Source: Georgenia yuyongxinii
GTDB taxonomy: Bacteria; Actinomycetota; Actinomycetes; Actinomycetales; Actinomycetaceae
NCBI RefSeq assembly: GCF_006352065.1
Contig: NZ_CP040915.1
Coordinates: 1,364,001 to 1,428,000, forward strand
Length of the DNA: 64,000 nucleotides
Direction: 5' to 3'
The first letter of the stretch is position 1, and each line of letters begins with the position of its first letter. Positions 17,591-25,140 of this stretch are shown here, piece by piece. The notes below the pieces were generated by a model. It was not told the origin of the DNA. It searched no databases and saw nothing but the letters and a program-made list of their open reading frames with translations. A program made the translations under genes and the position numbers.

Positions 17591-18511
17591 ATGACTCAGC
17601 AGCCGGCCTCCGCCTCTCACCCGTCGCGCACGTTCGGGTCCGTCTCGACGGCGATGGTCACGCCGTTCCACGCCGACGGCTCGATCGACATCGACTCCGC
17701 GGTGCGGGTGGCGGTCAAGCTGGTGGACGACGGCTGTGACGCCCTCGTCCTCAACGGCACCACCGGCGAGTCACCCACCACCCACCAGCCGGAGAAGGAC
17801 GACCTGGTGCGCGCCGTCGTCGACGCGGTGGGGGCGCGCGCCATGATCATCGGCGGCGCCGGGTCCAACGACACCGCGCACGCCGTGCGCATCGCTCAGG
17901 GCGCCGAGCGCTCCGGCGCCCGCGGCGTCCTGGTCGTCTCGCCCTACTACAACCGCCCCTCCCAGGAGGGCGTCTACCGGCACATCAAGGCGGTGGCCGA
18001 CGCCGTCGACCTGCCGGTGCTGCTCTACGACATCCCCGGCCGCACCGGTGTGGCCATCGGTGACGAGACGCTCGACCGCCTCGCCGAGCACCCGCGCGTC
18101 CTGGGCGTCAAGGACGCCACCGGTGACGTGCCGGCCGGTTTCGAGCGGATGGCCCGCACCGGGCTGGAGTTCTACTCCGGTGACGACGGCCTCAACTTCG
18201 ACTGGCTCGCCCACGGTGCCTCCGGCGTCGTCTCGGTGGTGGGCCACGTGGCCGCCGGCGCCTACGCCGAGATGGTCCGCGCCGTCGACGCCGGCGACCT
18301 GCCCGGCGCCCGCGCGGTCGCGGCCCGCATGCGCCCGCTCGTTGCCGCGATCATGGGTGGCGGGCAGGGTGCGGTCATGGCCAAGCACGCCCTGCACCTG
18401 CAGGGCGTGCTCCCCAGCACCACCGTGCGCCTGCCGCTGGTCGAGGCCACGCCCGCAGAGGTTGCCGCCCTGGAGCAGGTGCTCCGCGAGCACACGCTCA
18501 TCCCGGCCTGA
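17591..18511 (+). CDS. dapA: 4-hydroxy-tetrahydrodipicolinate synthase
   Basis: DapA condenses pyruvate with aspartate semialdehyde, the first committed step toward diaminopimelate and lysine. The 306-residue TIM-barrel protein has LNGTTGESPTTHQPEK, GGAGSNDTAHAVRIAQGAE and the tyrosine-containing VVSPYYNRPSQEG. YDIPGRTGVAI is followed by the Schiff-base lysine at residue 174 in RVLGVKDATGD. ATG 17591 is supported by the leaderless -10. RNase J follows 177 nt downstream, the usual actinobacterial dapA-rnj pairing. Confidence 0.97.
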   Translation: MTQQPASASHPSRTFGSVSTAMVTPFHADGSIDIDSAVRVAVKLVDDGCDALVLNGTTGESPTTHQPEKDDLVRAVVDAVGARAMIIGGAGSNDTAHAVRIAQGAERSGARGVLVVSPYYNRPSQEGVYRHIKAVADAVDLPVLLYDIPGRTGVAIGDETLDRLAEHPRVLGVKDATGDVPAGFERMARTGLEFYSGDDGLNFDWLAHGASGVVSVVGHVAAGAYAEMVRAVDAGDLPGARAVAARMRPLVAAIMGGGQGAVMAKHALHLQGVLPSTTVRLPLVEATPAEVAALEQVLREHTLIPA

Positions 18512-18688
18512 CCGCCCGCGCCGGAGACGGCGTCCGCCGGCCGTGAGTCTGGTCACCCGGTGCCGGCGGCCGTCCGCGCGCCGTTCCGCGGCCCCGTCCG
18601 CCGGCGGCGGCTCCCGGCCCTGCCCGGGATGCGGCCCGGGCGTGGTCCGGGGCGCTGCGGGAGGGTGTCGCCTGGCAGGATGGGGCCC

Positions 18689-20374
18689 GTGAGCCATCCG
18701 CACCCTGAACTGTCCGCGCCCGGTCCCATCCCGCAGGGCGGCCTGCGCATCGTCCCGCTCGGCGGGCTCGGTGAGGTCGGGCGCAACATGACCGTGTTCG
18801 AGCACGGTGGCAAGCTGCTGATCGTCGACTGCGGCGTCCTCTTCCCCGAAGACAACCAGCCCGGGGTCGACCTGATCCTGCCGGACTTCGACTACATCGC
18901 CGGCCGCCTGGACGACGTCGAGGCCATCGTGCTCACGCACGGGCACGAGGACCACATCGGCGGTGTCCCATACCTGCTGCGGATGCGCCACGACATCCCG
19001 CTCATCGGCTCCCAGCTCACCCTCGCCTTCATCGAGGCTAAGCTCCGCGAGCACCGCATCTCGCCGGTCACCCTCTCGGTGCGCGAGGGGCAGACCGAGC
19101 AGCTCGGTCCGTTCGGGCTCGAGTTCGTGGCCGTCAACCACTCCATCCCCGACGCGCTCGCGGTCATGATCCGCACCGCCGCCGGCAACGTCCTGCACAC
19201 CGGTGACTTCAAGATGGACCAGCTCCCGCTGGACGGTCGCGTCACCGACCTGCGGGCCTTCGCCCGCCTGGGCGAGGAGGGGGTCGACCTGTTCATGGTC
19301 GACTCCACCAACGCCGAGGTGCCCGGCTTCACCGCCCACGAGCGCAACATCGGCGGTGTCCTCGACAACGTCTTCGCCCAGGCCGAGGGGCAGATCGTCG
19401 TCGCGTCCTTCGCCTCGCACGTGCACCGCGTGCAGCAGGTGCTCGACGCCGCGGCCCTGCACGAGCGCAAGGTCGCCTTCGTCGGCCGGTCGATGGTCCG
19501 CAACATGGGCATCGCCGCCGACCTCGGCTACCTCCGTGTGCCGGAGAACACCCTCATCGACGTCAAGAAGATCGACGACTACCCGCCGAGCGACACCGTC
19601 CTGATGGCCACCGGATCCCAGGGTGAGCCGATGGCGGCCCTGAGCCGGATCGCGAACAAGGACCACCGGGTCGCCGTCGGCCCCGGCGACACCGTGATCT
19701 TCGCCAGCTCGCTCATCCCCGGCAACGAGAACTCGGTGTTCCGGGTGATCAACGGGCTCATGCGGCTGGGCGCCAAGGTCGTCCACCAGGGCAACGCGAA
19801 GGTGCACGTCTCCGGCCACGCCAGCGCCGGCGAGCTGCTCTACTGCTACAACATCGTCCGGCCCAAGAACGTCATGCCGGTGCACGGCGAGATCCGCCAC
19901 CTGGTGGCCAACGGCTCTCTCGCCGTCTCCACCGGGGTGCCGCCCGAGCGGGTGGTGCTCGCCGAGGACGGCGTCGTCGTCGACCTCGTGGACGGGCGCG
20001 CCCGGATCGCCGGCGCGGTCCCGTGCGGGTATGTCTACGTGGATGGCTCGAGCGTCGGGGAGATCACCGACGCCGAGCTCAAGGACCGCCGCATCCTCGG
20101 TGAGGAGGGCTTCATCTCCATCTTCGCCGTCGTCGACACCTCCACCGGCAAGGTGCTCACCGGCCCGCACATCCAGGCCCGCGGCATGGCCGAGGACGAC
20201 TCCGTCTTCGACGCGATCCTGCCCGACGTCACCTCGGCCCTGAACGAGGTGGTGGGCCGCGGCAACGCCGACCTGCACCAGATGCAGCAGGCGATGCGCC
20301 GCGTGGTGGGCCGGTGGGCCGCCAAGCGCCTGCGCCGCAGCCCCATGATCATCCCGACCGTCGTCGAGGCCTGA
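18689..20374 (+). CDS. rnj: Ribonuclease J
   Basis: RNase J is a metallo-beta-lactamase/beta-CASP nuclease with endonuclease and 5'-3' exonuclease activity in mRNA decay and rRNA maturation. The 561-residue product has the start SHPHPELSAPGPIPQGGLRI typical of actinobacterial RNase J. The zinc motif HGHEDH lies at residues 84-89. HTGDFKMDQ, the beta-CASP motifs (GRSMVRNMGIA; ATGSQGEPMAAL; SGHASAGELLYC) and PVHGEIRHL follow. GTG 18689 was chosen because family proteins begin at SHPHPEL. CAGGAT lies 7 nt upstream and may be a degenerate leaderless -10. ATG 18680 is the alternative start. Confidence 0.95.
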   Translation: MSHPHPELSAPGPIPQGGLRIVPLGGLGEVGRNMTVFEHGGKLLIVDCGVLFPEDNQPGVDLILPDFDYIAGRLDDVEAIVLTHGHEDHIGGVPYLLRMRHDIPLIGSQLTLAFIEAKLREHRISPVTLSVREGQTEQLGPFGLEFVAVNHSIPDALAVMIRTAAGNVLHTGDFKMDQLPLDGRVTDLRAFARLGEEGVDLFMVDSTNAEVPGFTAHERNIGGVLDNVFAQAEGQIVVASFASHVHRVQQVLDAAALHERKVAFVGRSMVRNMGIAADLGYLRVPENTLIDVKKIDDYPPSDTVLMATGSQGEPMAALSRIANKDHRVAVGPGDTVIFASSLIPGNENSVFRVINGLMRLGAKVVHQGNAKVHVSGHASAGELLYCYNIVRPKNVMPVHGEIRHLVANGSLAVSTGVPPERVVLAEDGVVVDLVDGRARIAGAVPCGYVYVDGSSVGEITDAELKDRRILGEEGFISIFAVVDTSTGKVLTGPHIQARGMAEDDSVFDAILPDVTSALNEVVGRGNADLHQMQQAMRRVVGRWAAKRLRRSPMIIPTVVEA

Positions 20375-20385
20375 GCGGTCGGTCC

Positions 20386-20411
20386 GGCGGGACGCCGCGA
20401 GGCGTCCCGCC
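20386..20411 (+). terminator. Terminator hairpin after rnj
   Basis: GGCGGGACGCC pairs perfectly with GGCGTCCCGCC around a GCGA tetraloop, 11 nt after the stop. The 236 nt from here to the nucleoside operon hold no gene. Confidence 0.8.
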
Positions 20412-20634
20412 CGGCTCAAGGGGAGGTGCGCCACCCCCGCTCGCTCGTCCCCGTCGCTAGACGACCGGGCATGTGCGGTCCTCGGCTCGCAGGGCCGACG
20501 CCCTCGGGCGGGCCGGGTTGACAGCGGTGGCGGCCGGACGTCACGGCGGTCGTGTGAACGGCGGGCGGCGGCCCGGAAACGGTTCGGTGCGCGTGTCGCC
20601 GGCGCAAGGACCTGCACCGACGCCCCAATATTCG

Positions 20635-20640
20635 TACGAT
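20635..20640 (+). promoter_or_regulatory. -10 element TACGAT in an A/T-rich palindrome, leaderless promoter of the nucleoside operon
   Basis: The stretch CCAATATTCGTACGATTCGCC is the most A/T-rich in the area. TACGAT ends 7 nt before the GTG start of the phosphorylase. It overlaps the palindrome TCGTACGA (20632-20639), which could be a repressor half-site pair. No regulator gene is adjacent. Confidence 0.5.
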
Positions 20641-20647
20641 TCGCCTT

Positions 20648-21496
20648 GTGGACACACAGGCCGAGGAGGCCGCCGCGCAGCTGCGCGACCGGCTCGGGAT
20701 CCGGCGTGCCGACGTCGGAGTGGTGCTCGGCTCCGGCTGGGGCCCGCTCGTCGCGGGCTGGGGTGCCCCCGCCGCCGACGTGGCGGCCGCCGAGGTGGCC
20801 CACTTCCGTGCCCCGGTCGCGCCCGGGCACGCCGGCCGGGTGCTCCGCTTCGAGCTCGGCGGCGGAGACGCACCACTGACGGTCGTGGTCCTCGCCGGCC
20901 GCACCCACCTGTACGAGGGGCACGGCCCGGGCGCCGTCGCCCACGGCGTGCGCACCCTCGCCACGCTGGGCGCGCGCACCGTGGTCCTCACCAACGCCAA
21001 CGGCGCCCTGCGCACCGACTGGCCCCTCGGACACGTCGTCGCCCTCACCGACCACCTCAACCTCACGGGCGCCTCACCGCTGACCGGGCCCGCCTTCGTC
21101 GACCTCACCGACGCCTACGACCCGGCCCTGCGTGCGGCGCTGCTCGCCGCGGCGGCCGAGGACGGGCTCGACCTCGCCACCGGCGTCTACGCCATGCTGC
21201 GCGGCCCCCACTACGAGACCGCCGCCGAGGCGCGGATGGCCGCCTTCCTCGGGGCGGACGTGCTGGGCATGTCCACCGTGCTGGAGACCATCGCCGCCCG
21301 CGAGGCCGGGATGCGCGTCCTCGCGCTGTCCACCGTCACCGCGCACGAGGGCTCCGGCGAGCAGATCGACCCCGACGAGGTGGTCGCCGTCGCCGAGGCC
21401 TCCGCCGCGCGGCTCGGCCCCACCCTGAGCCGCGTGCTCACCGCCGCACGCGTGCCGGCCGCCTCCGCGGCCGGCCGACCCAAGGAGACATCGTGA
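20648..21496 (+). CDS. Purine nucleoside phosphorylase (trimeric PNP family) with altered base-binding residue
   Basis: The family cleaves purine nucleosides with phosphate to the free base and ribose 1-phosphate. The 282-residue product keeps the phosphate and ribose sites: VVLGSGWGPL, LAGRTHLYEGHG and GMSTV. It also keeps the base-contacting glutamate in LRGPHYETAAE. Two conserved places deviate. TNAAGG is TNANGA here, and the SLVTN motif, whose asparagine (Asn243 in human PNP) contacts the purine, reads STVTA. The asparagine is therefore alanine by hand alignment, with about two residues deleted after it. Specificity may differ from plain inosine/guanosine, so no symbol is given. The GTG start is fixed by the leaderless -10; the stop overlaps the permease start by 4 nt. 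Confidence 0.87.
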   Translation: MDTQAEEAAAQLRDRLGIRRADVGVVLGSGWGPLVAGWGAPAADVAAAEVAHFRAPVAPGHAGRVLRFELGGGDAPLTVVVLAGRTHLYEGHGPGAVAHGVRTLATLGARTVVLTNANGALRTDWPLGHVVALTDHLNLTGASPLTGPAFVDLTDAYDPALRAALLAAAAEDGLDLATGVYAMLRGPHYETAAEARMAAFLGADVLGMSTVLETIAAREAGMRVLALSTVTAHEGSGEQIDPDEVVAVAEASAARLGPTLSRVLTAARVPAASAAGRPKETS

Positions 21497-23016
21497 CCAC
21501 CGAATCGAGCGCCACCCCCGCCGAGGTCCTCAGCCATGAGGGACCCACCTCCGCGCTGCGTATCGAGACCACCGGCATTGAGGTGATCGCCGACGCCGAC
21601 CGCAAGGGCCGGCCCTCCTCGCTGTTCTGGCCGTGGTTCGCAGCGAACATCTCCGTCTTCGGCATCAGCTACGGCTCGTTCATCCTCGGCTTCGGCATCT
21701 CCTTCGCCCAGGCCACCCTGGTCGCGATCGCCGGCAGCATCCTGTCCTTCCTGCTGGTCGGGATCATCGCGCTCGCGGGCAAGCGCGGCTCCGCACCGAC
21801 CCTGACGCTCTCGCGCGCCGCCTTCGGGCTGCGCGGCAACCTCGTGCCGGGCGTGGTGTCCTACCTGCTCCTGGTCGGCTGGGAGATCGTGCTGGTCGCG
21901 CTGGCCACCCTGGCCACGGACACGGTGATCCGGCAGCTGGGCTGGTCAGGCGGCAACACCGCGCTGATCATCGCGTTCCTCGTCGTGATCGCCGTCGTCG
22001 TTGGCGCCGGGATCCTCGGCTTCGACATGATCATGCGGGTCCAGACCGTGCTGACCATCGTCCTGGGCGTGGTGACCCTGGGGTATGTCGCCCTCACGAT
22101 CGACCGGATCGACCTCGCCGCCCTGAGTGAGCTGCCCACCGGTTCCTGGGAGGCCGTGCTCGGCGCCTTCATGCTCGTCATGACCGCCCTCGGGCTGGGC
22201 TGGGTGAACGCCGCCGCCGACTACTCGCGGTACTTGCCCCGCTCGGCCTCCTCCGGCGGGGTGGTGTTCTGGACGACCTTCGGCGCCGCGCTCGCCCCCG
22301 TGGTGCTCATCGTGTACGGCCTCCTGCTCGTCGGCTCCGACCCGAGCCTGACCGACGGGATCGCCGCAGACCCGATCGGCACCCTCGCCACCCTGCTGCC
22401 CACCTGGTATCTCATCCCGTTCGTGCTGGTCGCGGTCGGCGGGCTCGCCTCCGGCGCGGTGCTGGACATCTACTCCTCAGGCCTGACCCTGCTCGCCGTA
22501 GGCCTGCGCGTGCCCCGCTGGGTGGCCGCCGCGATCGACGGGGTGCTCATGATCATCGGCACCATCGTGCTGGTGTGGTTCGCCGACGACTTCCTCGGGC
22601 CCTTCATGGGCTTCCTCATCACGCTCGGCGTCCCCATCGCCGCCTGGGCCGGGCTTTTCATCGCCGACCTGATCCTGCGCCGGCGGGACTACGACGTCGC
22701 CTCCCTGTTCGACGCCCGAGGCGTCTACGGCGCCGTCAACTGGACCAACGTGATCGGCATGCTCGCGCTCACCGCCGTCGGGTGGGGCCTGGTCACCAAT
22801 TCTGTCCAGGGGCTGACGTGGCAGGGCTACCTGTTCGAGCCGCTCGGTCTCGACGTGGATGTCTGGGGCTTCTCGGGGGTCGGTGTCGCGGTGGCCCTGG
22901 TCGGCGGCTTCCTCGTCGGCCTCGCGAACCGCGGCCGCATCCGGCGCCAGGAGCAGGCCACGGCCGACGGCGCGGCGGCTCCTGACGGCGGTGACACCGT
23001 GACGGCGACCCGGTGA
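21493..23016 (+). CDS. NCS1 family permease (cytosine/purine/nucleoside type)
   Basis: The 507-residue integral membrane protein has about 12 hydrophobic segments. NCS1 features include the WPWFAANISVFGISYGSFIL opening helix, the RAAFGLRGNLVPGVVSYL segment, and GLGWVNAAADYSRYLPR before the sixth helix region. Members import nucleobases, nucleosides, allantoin or hydantoins, usually with Na+ or H+. The GTG start at 21493 lies within the phosphorylase stop (GTGA overlap) and after CAAGGAGACATC, so the two are translationally coupled. Substrate unknown; a purine nucleoside or related glycoside is the natural guess from its neighbours. Confidence 0.9.
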   Translation: MTTESSATPAEVLSHEGPTSALRIETTGIEVIADADRKGRPSSLFWPWFAANISVFGISYGSFILGFGISFAQATLVAIAGSILSFLLVGIIALAGKRGSAPTLTLSRAAFGLRGNLVPGVVSYLLLVGWEIVLVALATLATDTVIRQLGWSGGNTALIIAFLVVIAVVVGAGILGFDMIMRVQTVLTIVLGVVTLGYVALTIDRIDLAALSELPTGSWEAVLGAFMLVMTALGLGWVNAAADYSRYLPRSASSGGVVFWTTFGAALAPVVLIVYGLLLVGSDPSLTDGIAADPIGTLATLLPTWYLIPFVLVAVGGLASGAVLDIYSSGLTLLAVGLRVPRWVAAAIDGVLMIIGTIVLVWFADDFLGPFMGFLITLGVPIAAWAGLFIADLILRRRDYDVASLFDARGVYGAVNWTNVIGMLALTAVGWGLVTNSVQGLTWQGYLFEPLGLDVDVWGFSGVGVAVALVGGFLVGLANRGRIRRQEQATADGAAAPDGGDTVTATR

Positions 23017-23029
23017 CGGCGGTCGTCCG

Positions 23030-24085
23030 GTGACGGCGGCGACCGTGCGTGACCGCGCCCGGGGCGCCCTGTGGGGGCTCGCGGTAGGCGACGCTCTCGG
23101 CATGCCGACCGAGGGGCTGTCCCGCGCGGCCGTGCTCGTCCGGTACGGCCTGGTCGATCGTTTCCACCCTGGTCCGACCGATAGCGAGATCGCACCCGGC
23201 CTGCCGGCCGCGCACGTCACCGACGACACCGACCAGGCCGTCATCGTCGGCCGCCTCCTGGTCGCCGGCGGGGGGCGGGTCGACCACGCTGACCTCGCCG
23301 AGGAGCTCCTCGCCTGGCAGGAGCGGATGCAGGCGGCCGGCGTGGCCAGCCTGCTCGGCCCGTCCACCCGGCGCGCCCTGGAGTCGATCCGGGCAGATGG
23401 TCCCTCGCCCACCTCCGGGCGCTGGGGCGACACGAACGGTGCCGCCATGCGCATCGCCCCCGTCGGCATCGCCGTGCCGGGCCGGCCGCTCGCGACGCTC
23501 GTCGACGCCGTCGTCACGACGAGCGAACCGACGCACAACACCCACGTCGCCCTGGCCGGCGCGGCAGCCGTGGCCGCCGGCGTCTCCACCGCGATCGACG
23601 GTGGCAACCTCGCCGCCGTCCTGGACGCCGCGGCGCTGGCCGCCCGGGCCGGCGCGGAGCGCGGGTTCCACACCACGGCCCCGTCGGTGGCCGCCCGGCT
23701 CGAGAACGCCGTCCGGCTGGTCCGCGCCGAGGCGGGCGACGGGGACCCCGAGGAACGGATCGACGCCGGCTGCGAGGTCATCGACGAGGTGGTGGGCACG
23801 TCGATGGCCACCCAGGAGTCCGTGCCGGCCGCCTTCGCCGTGCTCGCCCTGGCGGACACGGTCCGGCCCGGGGGAGCGGCCGACCCGTGGCTGGTGTGCC
23901 GCCTGGGAGCGAGCCTGGGCGGGGACAGTGACACGATCGCGGCGATGGCGGGAGCGGTCTCGGGCGCGTTGGGCGGCGTCGACGCGCTGCCCGCGGCGGC
24001 ACGTGAGCAGGTGGCGGCCGCCAACCCGGGGCTCGCGCTGGATGCCCTCGCCGACGACCTCCTCGCCCTGCGGGATCGGCGGTGA
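23030..24085 (+). CDS. ADP-ribosylglycohydrolase (DraG/ARH) family enzyme
   Basis: The 351-residue all-helical protein begins RARGALWGLAVGDALGMPTEG. It keeps both di-magnesium ligand clusters: VTDDTDQAVIVGRLL near the N-terminus and GASLGGDSDTIAAMAGA near the C-terminus. Classical members remove ADP-ribose from proteins. Here, inside an operon with a nucleoside phosphorylase, a permease and a sugar kinase and without any ADP-ribosyltransferase, an N-glycosidic small molecule is a more likely substrate (inference). It starts 13 nt after the permease stop, and its end overlaps the kinase by 4 nt. Confidence 0.9.
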   Translation: MTAATVRDRARGALWGLAVGDALGMPTEGLSRAAVLVRYGLVDRFHPGPTDSEIAPGLPAAHVTDDTDQAVIVGRLLVAGGGRVDHADLAEELLAWQERMQAAGVASLLGPSTRRALESIRADGPSPTSGRWGDTNGAAMRIAPVGIAVPGRPLATLVDAVVTTSEPTHNTHVALAGAAAVAAGVSTAIDGGNLAAVLDAAALAARAGAERGFHTTAPSVAARLENAVRLVRAEAGDGDPEERIDAGCEVIDEVVGTSMATQESVPAAFAVLALADTVRPGGAADPWLVCRLGASLGGDSDTIAAMAGAVSGALGGVDALPAAAREQVAAANPGLALDALADDLLALRDRR

Positions 24086-25077
24086 CGGCGCCCGCCCCGG
24101 CTGAGGGGCCCGCCGCGGCGGCCCCCGGCACCCGGTTCGTCTCCACCGGGTCGGTCGTGGTGGACGTGCCCCTGTCCGTGCCGCACCTGCCCGAGCGCGG
24201 CGGCGACGTCCTGGCCGGCGGTGGCGGCGCCGTCGTCGGTGGCGGCTTCAACGTGGTGGCAGCCGCGGCACGGCAGGGCGCCGACGTCACCCTCGCCAGC
24301 CCCGTCGGCACGGGCCAGTGGGGCACGCTCGTGCGCGCCGCCCTGGGCGCCGAGGGCGTCACGGTGCTCACCGCGCCGGCGGAGGGGGACACCGGGCTGG
24401 TGCTCACCCTGGTCGAGCCCGACGGCGAGCGCACCTTCGTCACCACCGTCGGGGTCGAGGGACGGCCCCGGGCGGAGGAGCTCGCTGCCGTGCCGGTGCA
24501 ACCCGGCGACGTCGTCTACGTCTCCGGCTACGACCTCGCCTACCCGGCCGCCGCGCCCGTGGTGAGTGCCTGGGCCGCCCGGTTGCCCGCCGGGGTGCGG
24601 CTGCTGCTGGACCCTGGCCCCCTCGCGGGCGAGATCGACGCGGTGGTCCTGGGCCCGGTGCTGGCGCGGTGCGATGTGCTGACCGTGAACGCTCGCGAGG
24701 CGATGCTGCTGTCGGGCGTGGGCGCGGGCGACGTGCTGGCGGACGCCGGTTCACCACCGCCGGTCCTGGCCGCGGTGCGCCGGCTCGTCCCCGGCAGCTG
24801 TGCGGTGCTGGTCCGGGTGGGCGAGCGCGGCTGCTGGGTGAGCGAAGCGGCCGGCGCACCCGCGCGGCTGGTGCCCTCCCGGCTGGTCCGGGCCGTGGAC
24901 TCGACCGGCGCCGGGGACGCCCACACCGGGATCCTCGCCGCCGCGCTGCTCACCGGTGCAGGACTGCCGGACGCCGTCCGGCGTGCCAACCTCGGCGCCG
25001 CCCTCGCTGTGACGCGTCCGGGGCCGGCCACCGCGCCCAGCCGCGCCGAGCTCGACGAGCTGCTCCTCGAGGCGTGA
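24082..25077 (+). CDS. PfkB family carbohydrate/nucleoside kinase
   Basis: The 331-residue ribokinase-fold enzyme has the substrate loop GGGGAVVGGGFNVVAAAARQGADV and the strand VLTVNAREAMLLSG. The anion hole and catalytic base lie in VDSTGAGDAHTGILAAALL. Members phosphorylate ribose, nucleosides or other sugars. The GTG start overlaps the previous stop (GTGA). As last gene of the operon it is likely to phosphorylate the sugar or nucleoside taken in by the permease or released by the hydrolase. ftsK starts 63 nt later from its own promoter. Confidence 0.9.
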   Translation: MTAPAPAEGPAAAAPGTRFVSTGSVVVDVPLSVPHLPERGGDVLAGGGGAVVGGGFNVVAAAARQGADVTLASPVGTGQWGTLVRAALGAEGVTVLTAPAEGDTGLVLTLVEPDGERTFVTTVGVEGRPRAEELAAVPVQPGDVVYVSGYDLAYPAAAPVVSAWAARLPAGVRLLLDPGPLAGEIDAVVLGPVLARCDVLTVNAREAMLLSGVGAGDVLADAGSPPPVLAAVRRLVPGSCAVLVRVGERGCWVSEAAGAPARLVPSRLVRAVDSTGAGDAHTGILAAALLTGAGLPDAVRRANLGAALAVTRPGPATAPSRAELDELLLEA

Positions 25078-25125
25078 CGCGCGGCACGAGCGGCGCGGCG
25101 GGGTGCCGTGCCCGGACGGCGACGC

Positions 25126-25131
25126 TAGGTT
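25126..25131 (+). promoter_or_regulatory. -10 element TAGGTT upstream of ftsK
   Basis: TAGGTT ends 9 nt before the ftsK ATG, with no ribosome site, suggesting a leaderless or nearly leaderless transcript. Confidence 0.45.
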
Positions 25132-25140
25132 GGGCGAATC

